Source: Orientallactaga sibirica (Eukaryota > Chordata > Mammalia > Rodentia > Dipodidae). Taken from it: a DNA stretch of 64,000 nucleotides. The position numbers were made by a program, and so were the translations under genes. The stretch covers positions 15,266,501 through 15,330,500 of the forward strand of contig JAEOAD010000024.1 in the NCBI GenBank assembly GCA_036365145.1. Direction: 5' to 3'. Below, piece by piece: positions 43,077-54,994 of the stretch. Within the stretch, counting starts at the first letter, position 1; each line of letters starts with the position of its first letter. Under the pieces are notes generated by a model. It saw only the letters and a list, made by a program, of their open reading frames with translations, did not search any database and had not been told where the DNA came from.

Positions 43077-44338
43077 TTCTTTAAAAAATAAATGTTTGGC
43101 TTACGTTAGAGTAGCATTCTATTGTTTGCATTCAACTGGAAGCATGATATATTTAAGGAAAAATAAAGCTAATCTACACTGTAACTTATTAGAAGTTGAG
43201 GGTAAGATTTGGATGGTCATGTAATTTTCTACAAACTTGTGATCAATCAATAGTTAATAAAAATTTTGTATTTCAAAGCACAGATAATAGATACTTGTGA
43301 AGGCAAACAACCTCTTAAGAAATAACTGAGTGATATCTATCATAATTTATGCTCCAAAGGAAAGTTGGAGTCTCAATTTTGGACGTCCCTTTCAGAAAGA
43401 GATTCTTTTTCTATAATTTCATATCAAACTTTTAAAAACAAAGTATATTGGTTTTAAAAAAGTATTTTCTGTTAGCCTTAGGAAACTTACAAAACAATGA
43501 CATAGAAAAATTTTCTTCCATATTAAAAGAATACAGAAGTAGATAAACCCAGGTATGTGATTCACAATATCAAGATAGATCCAGGTTCTTAGCTTTCTAC
43601 CCCAATACATGGTCTAATCCTTGGGTTTCAGTATGATTTTCATCCTCATGGACATGGGGACCAGACTTGGGCTCTTTCTCAAAGGTCTTCTGGTAGCATC
43701 TTCAGTGAGCTCCATTTACATTTTGTTCATCAGAATTGGCTCCAAGGGAGTCTGAGAATGTAGTTTGTCTTTTGCTGTATCCATTGCCATCACAAATAAA
43801 AACCAGAGACAGGAAGAAAGTGAATATATTGTTTTTATTTAAAGTCTAGTGTACTATGTATTATGATGCTTGCCAAATAAATTGCTGTTTAATCTGAGAT
43901 TTAGTTTTAATTTCTGTCAATATAACAGGTGTTTAATGGATGGATACTCCATCTAGCAGCTGTTTATGCAATGGCCAAGTATTCATGCAAGGTGAATTTT
44001 CCTGTTTTCTTCCTTTGGTGGACATTTATGCTCTTGGATTGTCACTGAAAAGAAAAGTTACAATATTTGGGAGAATGGTGTTACCATCGTTGTAAATGTA
44101 TAGTCTAAGAACTCACAATATTACCCAGTACAATTTAAGTGCTGAGAGTTGTATTTATGACAGTGGTTATTTAAAAGCAGTCTTTGAAAAGAGAACATGT
44201 CCGGTAATAAGAGCCGGAGGGTAAGTAAGACTCACCAAATATTGTCAGAAGGAGTAGAGGTTGATGTGACCTTGGGAGTGACATAGAAAGCTGTGAAATA
44301 CACGAAGGATGAGGGAACAAAGGAGAATAAAGAGTCTT
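43077..44338. other. Unique AT-rich DNA, no gene seen
   Basis: No recognised repeat. The minus-strand frame at 43419-43610 shows no known similarity. Confidence 0.4.
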
Positions 44339-44344
44339 AATAAA

Positions 44345-44725
44345 CAAGGCTGAGGAGATGGGTCTGTTGGCAAAGTACTTGCCTTGAGAGTATGAGGAGC
44401 TGAGCTCAAACCCTACAACTCCTATCTAAAGTCAAAACAAAACAATATCCTGGGTGTGGAATTGTGTACTTGTAATCCCAGGGCTGGGGAGGCAGAGATA
44501 GGAGGGTCCCTGTGGATCACTGGGTGCTCACTGGCTATCCAGTCTAGCCTAATTGAGAGATCAAGCCTCAAAAAATAACTAACTAAATTAATTAAATAAA
44601 TGCTCGTGATATTACTGAGGAACAACACCTGAGTTTGTCCTCCAGTTTCCACATACAGGCGCAGACACTTGCATGTGTACCCACGTACACACCGACATGC
44701 ACACACATGGACACACACCTCCACA
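44345..44725 (+). mobile_element. B4-type SINE with internal A/T insertion
   Basis: Sense: AGGCTGAGGAGATGGGTCTG, a B1-like CTTGTAATCCCAGGGCTGGG, CTCACTGGCTATCCAGTCTA, an AACTAACTAAATTAATTAAA stretch, then CTGAGTTTGTCCTCCAGTTT and a CA-rich tail. Confidence 0.7.
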
Positions 44726-46262
44726 TGTCCACTTACAAAATAGAAGAACCACGAAGAAATTATTCATCTACAAAGGAAGCAACACTGAAGGGGTAACTTG
44801 GGAAATACAATCATAAATGCTTAGGGTTAGGACATGTGTCCACAAGGAGAATAAGCAATTCAAGGAATGTGGTCAGATGGAGTTCAGGCAATTGAAGGAG
44901 ATTTTTTTTTTTTTCTGAAGCCAAGAGATTGGTCTGATTTGTAGACGAAAAAAAAAAAAAAAAAATCCTTGATAGACCAGGTGCTTGGACCTTTGAGCTC
45001 TGAGCAAGATAAACAAGGTTGTTGCCAAGGAACAAGGGATTTTGAGAAAAGATAGACTATCTAGAAAGATTGTGATGTAAGGAGCAACTGCATATTGCTT
45101 TAAAATAAACGAAGCAAACTGGGTCAAATGAGCCTGGGAACCCACAAAAACAGAGGTTCTTTTCCTCCCAGAAGGGGTGTGCCCCATTGGCATTTTCTCA
45201 ATTAGAGATCATTTTAGTTGTTTCTTTCCTGCTTGGAAAATAATCTAAAGATAGAAATGATCAGTAGGTAGTCATTACAGAATTCCTTTATTTCATGCTG
45301 GGACTGAAGGAAAAGCTAGTTTTATTTGTTTGAAAAATGAGGATATTTGAAGTTTATTAAATATGATAATATGAATCATTATGTTGTAAATATTATGGTA
45401 ATGTCCCTTCCACTTTCCAAATGAACAATTTATATTGTTCCTCCTCTGGCTCATTTTTTTCTTTGGTAAGTCTATCTGTGCTGCCTTGAAAAATTAGATT
45501 TGACTTAATGTTAATCTATTCCTGGAACATTGTTTTAATAGCCAATGTTTTCTTGAGCATGGATAAATCTTTTCCTCATATTTTTAAAGATTCCTTTTGA
45601 TGTCAGAACTTCACAATGGTTGTATCCGACTCTGTTAAACTCTGATAGGATTGTGCCCAACAATTTTCATAACTTACTCCACCAAAGCTGGGAAGTGGAC
45701 TTGGAATATTTTTGTCCTCTCAGAGGGGTCATAAGTTGGTTTCAGACTCACAGTTCTCTGGAGCAGCCAAGACCACCCAAAGGATTTCAGCTATTGTTGA
45801 GATTATGTAATGTATGGCAGCTGGTATTTTGTAGACAGATTCCCTTCTCAAATTCTCACTGAGAAACTTATTTGATTTGGGTATTAAAATATAGTTGTAA
45901 GTATTATTTTAATGGGGGTGAAGGGACAATTACTTCAGTGTGGTGTGAGCCCTAATACACAAGTGCACTGATTAAATATTTCCACCATGATTTAAAGTAG
46001 AAGACTGAACATGAACTTAAGACCTTCTTGTTAGGCATGAACCAAAACCCATCTCAATTTAATAAAAATCTATTGCACAGGAAAGACATTCAGGAAATCT
46101 GATTAAACACTCTCGTCTTCACCCATATCAATGTTTAGAGACCTTGTGAGGGAGCACTTCCTTATATTTCACTAAATTCCTGTGTGGAAGCTCAGGCCCG
46201 CTGCTTCCTCCTCTGGCTATAGTGAAGATGCAATATAGCTGCCACGTTCAGCTGGCCCTTAA
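44726..46262. other. Unique DNA, no gene seen
   Basis: T- and A-runs lie at about 44901 and 44948. Minus-strand frames at 44811-45193 read through these runs and are not genes. The plus-strand frame at 45620-45862 is unrecognised. Confidence 0.4.
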
Positions 46263-46264
46263 AG

Positions 46265-46350
46265 AAAAAGAGACCTACATAGTGAATTCCAGGTGCTAGG
46301 GTGAGACCTGCCTCCAAAAACCAAAAACAAGAGAGAGAGAGAAAGAGAGA
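46265..46350 (+). mobile_element. 5'-truncated B1 SINE
   Basis: Only the 3' part remains: GACCTACATAGTGAATTCCA, TAGGGTGAGACCTGCCTCCA, AAAACCAAAAACAAGAGAGA. Confidence 0.75.
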
Positions 46351-46583
46351 GAGAGACCTAGAGCTTGTTTACATACAGCAGTCAGCTTTTATATCCCTCT
46401 TCCCTGATCCCTTGGAAGAGTAGGAAAATACTGTGGTGTTTTATCTCAATTCCTTTTTTCCCTTGAAGGCTGAACATCACCATTTTATTATATGTCTGTG
46501 GTTAAATCTTTCCACCTATCCCTAATTATTTCCTTATGTCCAATTTCCAGAAATGAAATTCCAAGGTCAAAAGATAAGCACAT
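46351..46583. other. Unique spacer
   Basis: No feature was recognised between the truncated B1 and the next DIP. Confidence 0.4.
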
Positions 46584-46585
46584 AT

Positions 46586-46790
46586 GGGGCTAGATGGCAT
46601 AGTGGTTGAGGCGCTTGCCTGCAAAGCCAGAGGACCCAGGTTCAATTCCCTAGGACCCATGTAAAGTCAGATGCACAGGGTGGCACATGTGTCTGGAGTT
46701 TGTTTGCAAGGCTGGAGGCCCAGGCATGCCCATTCTCTCTTTTTTCTCTCTCAAATAAATACATTAAAAATATTTTTTAAAAAATAAGCA
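46586..46790 (+). mobile_element. DIP SINE
   Basis: Sense DIP starting GGGGCTAGATGGCATAGTGG. AAGATAAGCACAT (about 46571) and AAAATAAGCATAT (about 46782) look like a TSD. Confidence 0.88.
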
Positions 46791-46881
46791 TATTTTAAAT
46801 ACTTTTTTAAAAATTCATGCTGCCAACTTACTCTTGGCTAAGATTGCTTTCTCCATGTATCGACTGGCTGTGTGGAAAGGA

Positions 46882-46920
46882 AAAACAAACAAACAAACAA
46901 ACAAACAAACAAACAAAAAA
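46882..46920. repeat. (AAAC)n microsatellite
   Basis: About nine AAAC units ending in an A6 run. Confidence 0.95.
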
Positions 46921-48245
46921 CCTCGCTTTTCACCTTGCCAATCTTATATACTACCATTTTTTTCTGTGAGGTCATTTTTAAATATATTGGCCATTTGCAA
47001 GTGTAAGAATTATCTCTTTCATCCTTTTGGATATATTTATATTGATAGTTCCACTATATGTAATAATTTTAATGTAGGAAAAATTCACCTGTTTTGGAGC
47101 ATATTGTAAATAGTTTCTTCCAGTTGTGACTTGTTTGTTTATGTTCTGTCATATTTAGAACATGCAGATGGTTTTAATGTTCATGTGGTTAAATTTTTAA
47201 TTGATGATTTTTGGGAAGTAGCTAGGGTGTCTGCTTACACGCATGTAAACAGTATGCTGTTTTTTTCTTTCTTAGTATTTTCATCTTCCTGGTGAAGCAA
47301 GACAAGAGCACAAAGAATAACATTTGGGAAAAATTCTGAAAGAGGTGTGCATATTTGAGGGAAATGTGTTTCAGGTGTAAAGAACCACAAAGAAAGAAAA
47401 AAAAAACCTTGTAAATGGAGGCAGTCTATGTTGTTTGAGGTGCAGCATGGAGTCCAATGTGTTTGAGCCATAGTGACTCAAGGTGGGGCAGTGTGAAGGG
47501 AAGCTACACAGGAAATATGGCATTACATAGAACCTTCAGGAGACTATGAGAGGTGGGAAACCATTAGAAGGTTTGAATTACAGAAGATATATGGTCTAAC
47601 TTTCATTTTAATGGAAAGAAAGCCTTTGTTTTCATAGTAATGTAATCAGTTGCCTTCCAATTATTTGCTAAATAATTTCATTTTGTTCTAAAATTGGGAG
47701 CTAACTTTAAAATCTAACATAAATTATTAAATTTTTAAGTGCACTGAGAGTTAGTATATACTTGGGATTTTCATTTTGTCTGCTTCAGTTTCTTGGACAT
47801 TTCTTGCATTAATTATTGAATCTTCACATACATTTAAGATATAGTTGGGCAGATTTCTTTTTACTGCTCTTTCATTCAAAATTTCTTGCCCCTTTTTGAT
47901 CATTTATTTTCTCCATGCAAACTTCAATAGGCTCAAGTTTTTAGAATAAAAACCCATTGGATTTTTTGGTGGTGGAATGAATTGCCCAAATAATGTTGAA
48001 TGTAACTGAAAATCAATACAATATGTCTTCAAATAATTCAAGCCCTAAAATTCTATGGTAACATTGTATTATGTCTAAGTCTTACACACCACTTGTCATT
48101 TCTTAGTTTCATTCTTTGATTTTAAGGTACCTTAACATGATCACTATATTATAAAAAGTAATTTTCCCTTAATAAACCATTACATGGACAACACATTTTT
48201 TTGTTTCTCTGGAAAGCTTGTATTTTGTGCACACACAAAATACTT
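46921..48245. other. Unique AT-rich DNA, no gene seen
   Basis: The minus-strand frame at 47235-47471 is unrecognised. The stretch 47640-48010 is rich in ATTA/TAAT motifs. Confidence 0.4.
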
Positions 48246-48249
48246 ATTT

Positions 48250-48460
48250 TGGTATAGTGGGAAGAACAGTCTTTGGTTTTAGACATGTCTGGATTTAAAA
48301 TCTTTGTTCTGCCACATGCTGCTTGGAATATTTTCTTAATGTGTTGAGTCTCCATATCCTCAATGGTGTGATGCTAGTCATCTCCTCTAGTGCTTTAATG
48401 GACATGAGGTGAGGTAAGTGATGTAGCCTCTAGCACAAAGCCTTCACTTAATGAGTTTTT
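48250..48460 (+). mobile_element. MIR-like ancient SINE
   Basis: Ordered MIR-type phrases: GTATAGTGGGAAGAACAGTC, GACATGTCTGGATTTAAAAT, TTGTTCTGCCACATGCTGC, then GTGATGTAGCCTCTAGCACA and CTTCACTTAATGAG. Confidence 0.6.
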
Positions 48461-49478
48461 CTTTTCCTGACTTGTGGCGACTGATACTTTCCTCTGAACT
48501 TCATGGTCTATATTTAAACTTCCCATGGAGGGCTCACTGCAACACAAAAAGCAGATGACATTTCCACTAGAGACTCAACGTCTTTTGGCTCTCCAGAGCA
48601 TTCATAAGTTACTTTGTTTTCCATTTTCTCAGTCTTATATAAACTAGTTCTCTCTAAATCATTCTGGAGTGTTAATAAATAATAATGTGAAAAGTGATCT
48701 TTTGGCAACAGAAAGCAACTTCTAAATATAGGCATTCCAGTGGGCCGTCATGACACTTTATTCACATAAGTTTCTGTTACCAACAATGGGAGAACTAAGG
48801 GTATTTTCTTCAACAGATTTCAGGGCTGTGTATGAAACAGCCTCAGCCTCCTGTTCTCTGTATCAGTGGCACGCAAGAGCCAAACATGTGAGTGAACAAA
48901 ACAAGATTTATAACAGGGCTCCGGAGTTTGGGGTATCAACTGTATGCAGGATAGTTAACTATTAATCTTATTTAACCCAGTTGGTTTGACTCAGCCAAAC
49001 CCATCTGTCAGGCTGTTCCATTTTCATTCTCTTCCAGTTGGCTGCTTCTCCTTATTTGCGCCTGGTCTTTTGTTCTCCTGGCTTTCCCTTTACCTCCTAT
49101 TATTAGGTAAGCTAATTCTCATTTGCTTGCAAAAATTTTGATGAGCGGAGAAGCAAAGTCCTTTTGTATCTAGAAAATGAACTCACTCTGTAACTTCAGG
49201 TTGACATTCCTCTCTTCTGATCTGGCAGGCTCCCCTGAACAAGGCCCGGTGGAGTGTGTGATGTGTTCCCCTTCTACGTTCCTCCAGTAAGTGCCTACCT
49301 TGTCTATCTCAGGAATGACAGCAGTCTGCTGATCTTGATCTCCACAAGCTCATTATGACCACTCCCTTGCTTTCCAATCACATTTACTATGAGGTGATAG
49401 TGCATGTGCTCACACAGCCACCCACAGCTTGGCCCATGCTTCATTTCTGAGGGCTGCTGGATCTCTTTAGTTGTACAC
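48461..49478. other. Unique DNA, no gene seen
   Basis: Frames at 48514-48735 (-) and 48750-48965 (+) have no recognisable similarity. Confidence 0.4.
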
Positions 49479-49479
49479 T

Positions 49480-49694
49480 ATTTGAAAATCTTATTTATTT
49501 ATTTAGTTGAGAATGGGGGGAGAGAGGCAGATAGAAGGAGAGAATGGGCACACCAGGGCCTCCAACTGCTGCAAAAATCTCCAGATGCATGTGCCACCTT
49601 GTGCACCTGGCTTATGTGGGCCCTTGGGAATTGAACTTGGGTCCTTTGGCTTTGCAGCCAAACATTTTACCATTCAAGCCATCTCTCCAGCCCA
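49480..49694 (-). mobile_element. DIP SINE
   Basis: Antisense DIP: CACCAGGGCCTCCAACTGCT, CACCTGGCTTATGTGGGCCC, head ending GCCATCTCTCCAGCCC. Confidence 0.88.
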
Positions 49695-49704
49695 CTATAT
49701 ACTT

Positions 49705-49991
49705 TTTTTGAAAAAGAAAGTATTTATTTTCAAGCAGAGAGAGAGAGATACACAGAAGAGAAAATGGGCAGGGGCCTCTAGCTGCTGTAAATGAACACCA
49801 GACGTATGTGCCACTGTGCATCTGGCTTGAGGAGAGAGAGAATTGGTACACCAAGGCCTCCAGCCACTGTCAAGGAACTCCAGATGCATGCGCCACTGTG
49901 CATTCACCTTTATGTGGGTACTAGGGGATCGAACCTGGGACCTTAGGTTATGCAGGCAAGTGCCCTATCTGGTAAGTCATCTCTTCAGCAG
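49705..49991 (-). mobile_element. Two fused DIP SINE pieces
   Basis: A DIP body (49705-49829) stops at CATCTGGCTT and jumps into the GA-rich part of a second DIP (GAGGAGAGAGAGAATTGGTA), which continues to its head (GTCATCTCTTCAGCA). The GA-to-CATCTGG segment is therefore present twice in tandem. Confidence 0.8.
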
Positions 49992-50009
49992 CTGTACACT
50001 TTTTAAAAA

Positions 50010-50345
50010 TGTGTGTGTGAGGTTGTCTATTTGTATGTGTGACTGTGAGTTCATATGAACATGAGTGCACATGTGTGTAAATGTTGGAGTTAATATCAGG
50101 TGTCTGCCTCCATAGCTTTCCAATTTGCTTTTTTAAGACAGGAGTTCTCAATGAACCCACCCCTTACCAATTTGGTGAGATGAGCTAGCTAGCCACTCGC
50201 TCTTCCTGTTTCCTCTTCCCCAGTGATAAGATTAGAGGCTCATGCGATCATGCCATGCACTTTATGTTACTACTGGGGATCTGAACTCAGGTGTGACAAC
50301 TTGTGTGACAACCACTTTACCCACTGAGCCATCTCCCCAGCGCAA
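50010..50345 (-). mobile_element. B4-type SINE
   Basis: Antisense: TG-rich tail, GTTGGAGTTAATATCAGGTG, TTTTTTAAGACAGGAGTTCT, GAGATGAGCTAGCTAGCCAC, and the head CTGGGGATCTGAACTCAGGT to ACTGAGCCATCTCCCCAGCG. Confidence 0.75.
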
Positions 50346-50805
50346 GCTGTGCACTTTTCTCTTGTTTTTGCATCTTTCTGGAATTCTGTTGGTCCAAATA
50401 TCTAGCTGGTGGAATAATACTAGTCTTGCATGTCCACATCATATATGATCATGTTTGTGAATTCTTCTTGACCTAGTCTACAATCATGTCATTTCTTTCT
50501 CTGTTCCCCAGCATGTATAGAACTCTCCCTCATATGACCTCATATGTTCTTAGGGCTAACCATGAGCCAGGCAACAGACTAGGTATTGAGACTACAAGAT
50601 TAGGCAAGGCAGAGTAGCTGTCAGCACACTATGTAGAGACGCATGTAAAGTAACTATAAGTAGTCTATTAGAACAAATATGGCCAAGGGAAGTGATTATG
50701 TAGTGGTTGTGGATTTTCAGAGCCCCTCAGAATGAGCTCTACAACTACCCTTCCCATGGATGGAAACTCAGTGAGAAATTACAACTTTACAAACTCATGC
50801 CCAGA
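50346..50805. other. Unique DNA, no gene seen
   Basis: No repeat or recognisable coding frame was seen. Confidence 0.4.
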
Positions 50806-50806
50806 G

Positions 50807-50950
50807 CTCAGGAGATGGCAAAGTGGTTAGAGGTGCTTGCTTACAAAGCCTGCTGGCCTGGGTTCGATTCCTCAGCACCTTTGTAAAACTAGATGCAAAC
50901 GTGTCACATGCTAGGCAAGAGGACCTAGCACCCCATTCCCCCACCAATAA
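50807..50950 (+). mobile_element. DIP-like SINE, 3' part divergent
   Basis: The head is DIP/ID-like (GAGCTCAGGAGATGGCAAAG, GGTTCGATTCCTCAGCACCT), but after CTAGATGC the sequence leaves the DIP consensus and runs into the next L1 tail. Confidence 0.6.
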
Positions 50951-51385
50951 ATTGATTCATTCCACAGAGGAACTGGGGAGATGAGCAAGAGTGCTGCTTC
51001 CGTGGTGAGCCTGACCATCAGGGCCAGGCTGAAGGAGACAGACCCTGAGGATACTCAACACATACTAAAGCAGAGATCCAGAAACTCCTGAGAGCTTTTT
51101 AGTGAAGTAGATTTAAAACACACCCACCACAGGTCAGGGAGTTCTTAGGAGAGAGTCAGAAAGAATGTAAGAGCCACAGGGTGAGAGAAAAATATCCAGA
51201 GGCCTTGCCCACCTCCCAGTGACTGACTGCTGCTCTCACAACTCAAACTCACAACCTCATGGGAATACCAGCAACCCCACTGAAGAGAGTTCTCAGTGGA
51301 ATGGAGGCAGGGAGGAGGGAAGTGATGGTACCAACACATGACATAGCCATGCAAAGTATGTTCTTAAGGAAAAAAAAAAGACAAA
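50945..51385 (+). mobile_element. L1 3'UTR fragment
   Basis: Contains the L1-tail order seen elsewhere in the window: GAGATGAGCAAGAGTGCTGC, GAGACAGACCCTGAGGATAC, CAGAGATCCAGAAACTCCTG, the core GAAAGAATGTAAGAGCCACA (about 51159-51178), and a terminal A-rich AAAAAAAAAAGACAAACAAA. Confidence 0.65.
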
Positions 51386-51926
51386 CAAAAAACAAACAAA
51401 AAAGAGAAGAGAACTTATTCCCAGAGTCATGGGCCCCTTCTCAGCTCTGTTATTAGAATGCTTGTCCCAAGGAGAATCAGCAAATGCTTTGCTCAGTTGA
51501 TGTGCCTCCCATGGACACTCAGAATTGTGTGAGCTTGAAAGGCCAAGATTGAGGTATGGCTTTATCTCTCCCCTTTGCACACTGAGTTATCGACCTCCTT
51601 CTACTCATAGAATTTTCTTGCCCCTTCAGGGTCAAAACTGGTGGAGAAATGGGTGGGAGAGGAAAAGCAGAGCCAAGCTGTTTGGCCCATCTCTTCACTG
51701 CCGTCTTCCACATCTTGCTGTTCTCTGACTCGTGGATGCTTCGGGATGCCATTTCCTGTTGCAGGCTTGGTTTTCTGGAACCTTCCCTTCCTCTGACTCC
51801 TTAGCTCCCCATCTTCTCTTTCTTTGTCTTTGACCCACCTAGTAGCTAAGGTGTTGGGCTGACAAGTTTCTACTCTCTTAGCCCTAGAAATGTGATTCTG
51901 CCAGTTAATTTCTGATAAAGTCTGTT

Positions 51927-51931
<5 letters not shown>
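51386..51931. other. Unique DNA, no gene seen
   Basis: Overlapping frames on both strands at 51259-51752 show no recognisable protein. Confidence 0.4.

Positions 51932-51969
<38 letters not shown>
51932..51969. repeat. (TG)n microsatellite
   Basis: Nineteen uninterrupted TG units. Confidence 0.97.
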
Positions 51970-51971
<2 letters not shown>

Positions 51972-52378
51972 TTCCGAGTTTTAGGTCAGAACCTAACAGG
52001 AATGCAAAAATGCCTTTTCCCACACTTGGTCATAGCCAGCACAATGGAAATATTTTAATTTATTCACTGGCTGCCCCCTTCTTTTCCCATCTCATATAAA
52101 TGATTGGTCTATCCACTGATGTCAGTTCAGCAACAATGTGCTTTCATTCTACGCAGCCTCCTGCCAGCCCACCTCACAGAGATTACTGCCAGCCGGAGGG
52201 ACAGCCCCACTATACTATCACCACCCAGTAAAGGAGAGATAGTAAACCCTGACAGGTGTCTTTTTCAAGCCACTCTTGACTAGAGGCCAGGGGACACACC
52301 CTGCTCTCTTCTAATAGTGCCCCTCCAAAATCCCTTCTCAGTCTCCACTGTCACTTTTCTCAGTGCCTTCTAACTTCT
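51970..52378. other. Unique DNA, no gene seen
   Basis: No feature was recognised. Confidence 0.4.
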
Positions 52379-52379
52379 G

Positions 52380-52490
52380 TGTTTTGAGACAAATTAGCTA
52401 TGCAGTCCAGTCTGGTCTTGAACTCACTACCTTCTGACTCAGCCTCCTGAGTTCTGGGATGACAGTTGTTCACCACCACATATAGTTGCC
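52380..52490 (-). mobile_element. Old B1-like SINE
   Basis: Diverged antisense B1: TTTTGAGACAAATTAGCTAT, CAGTCTGGTCTTGAACTCAC, CTCCTGAGTTCTGGGATGAC. Confidence 0.6.
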
Positions 52491-52502
52491 TTCCTTTTAA
52501 TT

Positions 52503-52706
52503 CTTTAAAATATTTTTATTTATTTATTTGAGAGACAGAAAGGGCGGGGGGAGAGAATGGGCTCGTCAGGGCCTCCAGCCACTGCAAATGAACTCCAGAT
52601 GCAATCGCCACCTTGTGCATCTGGCTTACATAGGTCCTGGGGAGTTGAACCAAGGTCCTTTGGCTTTACAGGCAAACGCCTTAACCGCTAAAGTATCTCT
52701 CCAGCC
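52503..52706 (-). mobile_element. DIP SINE
   Basis: Antisense DIP bounded by the TSD CCTTTTAATT (52493-52502 and 52707-52716). The head ends AGTATCTCTCCAGCC. Confidence 0.93.
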
Positions 52707-52867
52707 CCTTTTAATTGTTAAAGGCATCTGTCTCTTCAGGGCCTGTGACATTAACTTCCTACTATATTAGTTTGATCCAGCCTCACTTTGAATGCATTGT
52801 GTGTTGTTTTTACTCCTTAGCCAAAACAGAGAGAGCTAAATATCATCTGTGTCATCTAAATATCCAG
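52707..52867. other. Unique spacer
   Basis: No feature was recognised between the DIP and the L1. Confidence 0.4.
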
Positions 52868-54003
52868 TTTTAAAACTCTGAAGAAAGAAACTGAGAAAGA
52901 CATTAGACTCCCATGCTCATGGACCGGAAGGACTAGTGTTGTGAAAACGGCCATCCTACAAAACACCATATACAGATGCAATTCAATCCAAGGCAAGTTT
53001 CTAGTACCATTCTTTACACAAATTTTTTTAAATCTTAAAATTCATATGTAAACTCAAAAGATTCTGACAAGCTAAAGCGATTCTGAGCAAAAAGAATACT
53101 TCTGGAAGTATCATCATACCATATTTCAAGCTATATTGCAGAGTCATAATAATAAACACAACATGGTGGCTGGCACAAATGGAACCAGATGCTTATCTTC
53201 CCCCTGCACAAAATCAACTTCAAATGCATCAAGTACCTCAAAGGAAAGCTTGAAACTCTGAAATAACTACAGTAAAACATAGAGGAAACATTTTAGCATA
53301 TAGGCATAGGAAAGGACTTCTTGGATTGAATTTTGGTTACCCAGAGAAACAAGGCAAAAAAAAAAAAAAAAAAAAAAAAAAAGGACCTCATGAAATTTAA
53401 AACATCAGTCAAATGAACAGCCCATTCAAAAAGTGGGCTATGAAACTGAACAGAGCATTCTCAAAAGAAGTATTATACATGGTGAATGGAGATCTCAAAC
53501 CATGTTCAACACCTTTACCCATCATGGAAATTCAAACAAAACCTACTTTGAGAATCCATCTTATTCCAGTCAGACTGGCTAGCATCAAGATAACAAATGA
53601 CAATTAGTGCAGGAGATGAGGTGGACAAAACAGGAAACTCTCTTTCACTATTGGTGGGAGTGTAAACTGGTATAACGTCTGTGGAAATCAGTGGGGAGAT
53701 TCCTCAAAAAGCTAAAGAAACTTAGCATATGACCTTCCTGGGCCTGTACCCACGTACTCCGTATCATGCTACAGAGGTACTTGTTCATCTCTGTCCATTA
53801 CAGCTATATTCACAATAGCTAGGAAATTGTATCAGCCTAGATACCCATAAGCTGATGAATGGACAATGAAAAGGTGGTACACATACGTATAGAATTTTAT
53901 TCACTGCTACAATAGGGGCATGACTGCTTTGACAGTAACCAACTACTTTCTGATCGGATTTGAGACTTGCTTTACAGGAAGCAATTCATTCATGCCTGAT
54001 ACT
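52868..54003 (+). mobile_element. L1 fragment: ORF2 C-terminal region and start of 3'UTR
   Basis: Clear L1 ORF2-end nucleotide phrases in order: CTGAAGAAAGAAACTGAGAA, CCCATGCTCATGGACCGGAA, GAAAACGGCCATCCTACAAA, AGGAAACATTTTAGCATATA, TGGTGGGAGTGTAAACTGGT, ATTCACAATAGCTAGGAAAT and GATGAATGGACAATGAAAAG. Frames are broken by indels. A run of about 27 A at 53356-53382 and a jump from ATGAAATTTAAAAC to CAGCCCATTCAAAAAGTGGG mark a rearrangement plus a deletion of ORF2 sequence. The 64-codon frame at 53413-53607 is a decayed ORF2 piece. The element is dead. Confidence 0.9.
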
Positions 54004-54164
54004 TCTTTTTCTTTTTTTTTTTTTTTTTTTCAAGGTAGGGTCTCACTCTAGTCCAGGCTGACCTGGAATTCACTCTGTAGTCTCAGGGTGGCATCAAATT
54101 CAGGCCGATCCTCCTCCTACCTCTGCCTCCTGAGTGCTGGGATTAAAGGCGTGTGCCAGTGGCT
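54004..54164 (-). mobile_element. B1 SINE inserted in the L1 3'UTR
   Basis: Antisense B1 flanked by CATGCCTGATACT (53991-54003) and CATGCCTCATACT (54165-54177), a TSD with one mismatch. Its last bases (CACCACGCC) are missing. Confidence 0.93.
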
Positions 54165-54710
54165 CATGCCTCATACTACCGTTGGTTTGCTAAACATATG
54201 TGATTTGAAACTGACTTCTAAATATTACATTTATACTTGCAGATTAGCATTGATCTTATTGTTGGCAATTGGCTACAAAATCTCATAAGTGGTCCAAGTG
54301 CTAAAGTGGTCAGCCTTATATGGAACATCTCTATCATCCTCTCTCAGGGCCCAGATAGCATCAGAGATGTCGCTGTGGAAAGAATCTTAGGGCTGGAGGA
54401 TGGGAAGGAAGGATGTGGAAGTCTCTCACCTCAGTATGACATAGCGATTGCACTCATCAGCGCACAGCACCAATGGTTATGTGCACAAGATAGGCCCAGT
54501 CACTTTTGTGTGGAGAGGGTTTTCATTCCTAACCCCACCCACAGGAGCTGGAGGCAGTCAAAGGTTTCTGGGTGAGGGAAAATCATTCTCTTCAATAATC
54601 TATCCACTAGTATGTAGGGAGAGGAAGAAGGGATATTCATTCTCTCTCTCTCTCTCTCTCCATATATATATATATATATTTATAATGAAATTCTCGAAGA
54701 AAAAAAGCAA
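54165..54710 (+). mobile_element. L1 3'UTR, continuation of the L1 at 52868
   Basis: Follows the L1 tail order: GGAACATCTCTATCATCCTC, the core GTGGAAAGAATCTTAGGGCT (54376-54395), CAGCACCAATGGTTATGTGC, a (CT)n/(TA)n run at 54639-54680, then the terminal ATGAAATTCTCGAAGAAAAA, which resembles the end of rodent Lx-type L1. Open frames at 54237-54891 are UTR sequence. Confidence 0.75.
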
Positions 54711-54823
54711 TTTTGAAAGAGGTCCAGTTAAGAAGGAGTGCTGTACTTTTGATTGGAGAATCTGTTCTGTCGAGAATGCTGGGGAGATCCAGGATACAGC
54801 CATACATCAAGAATGGATAGCCA

Positions 54824-54981
54824 GACTGGGCGTGGTGGTGCACGCCTTTAATCCCAGCACTCGGGAGGCAGAGGTAGGAGGATCGCCATGAGTTTGAAGC
54901 CACCCTGAGACTACATAGTGAATTCCAGGTCAGTCTGGGCCATAGTGAGACCTATTTCGACACCCCCCCCCAAAAAAAGGA
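54824..54981 (+). mobile_element. B1 SINE
   Basis: Sense B1 (GACTGGGCGTGGTGGTGCAC) bounded by the perfect TSD GAATGGATAGCCA (54811-54823 and 54982-54994). The tail begins with a C9 run. Confidence 0.95.
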
Positions 54982-54994
54982 GAATGGATAGCCA

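Noticed and set aside
54237..54891. 112- and 147-codon plus-strand frames
   Set aside because: They cross an L1 3'UTR, a (CT)n/(TA)n run and a B1 SINE.
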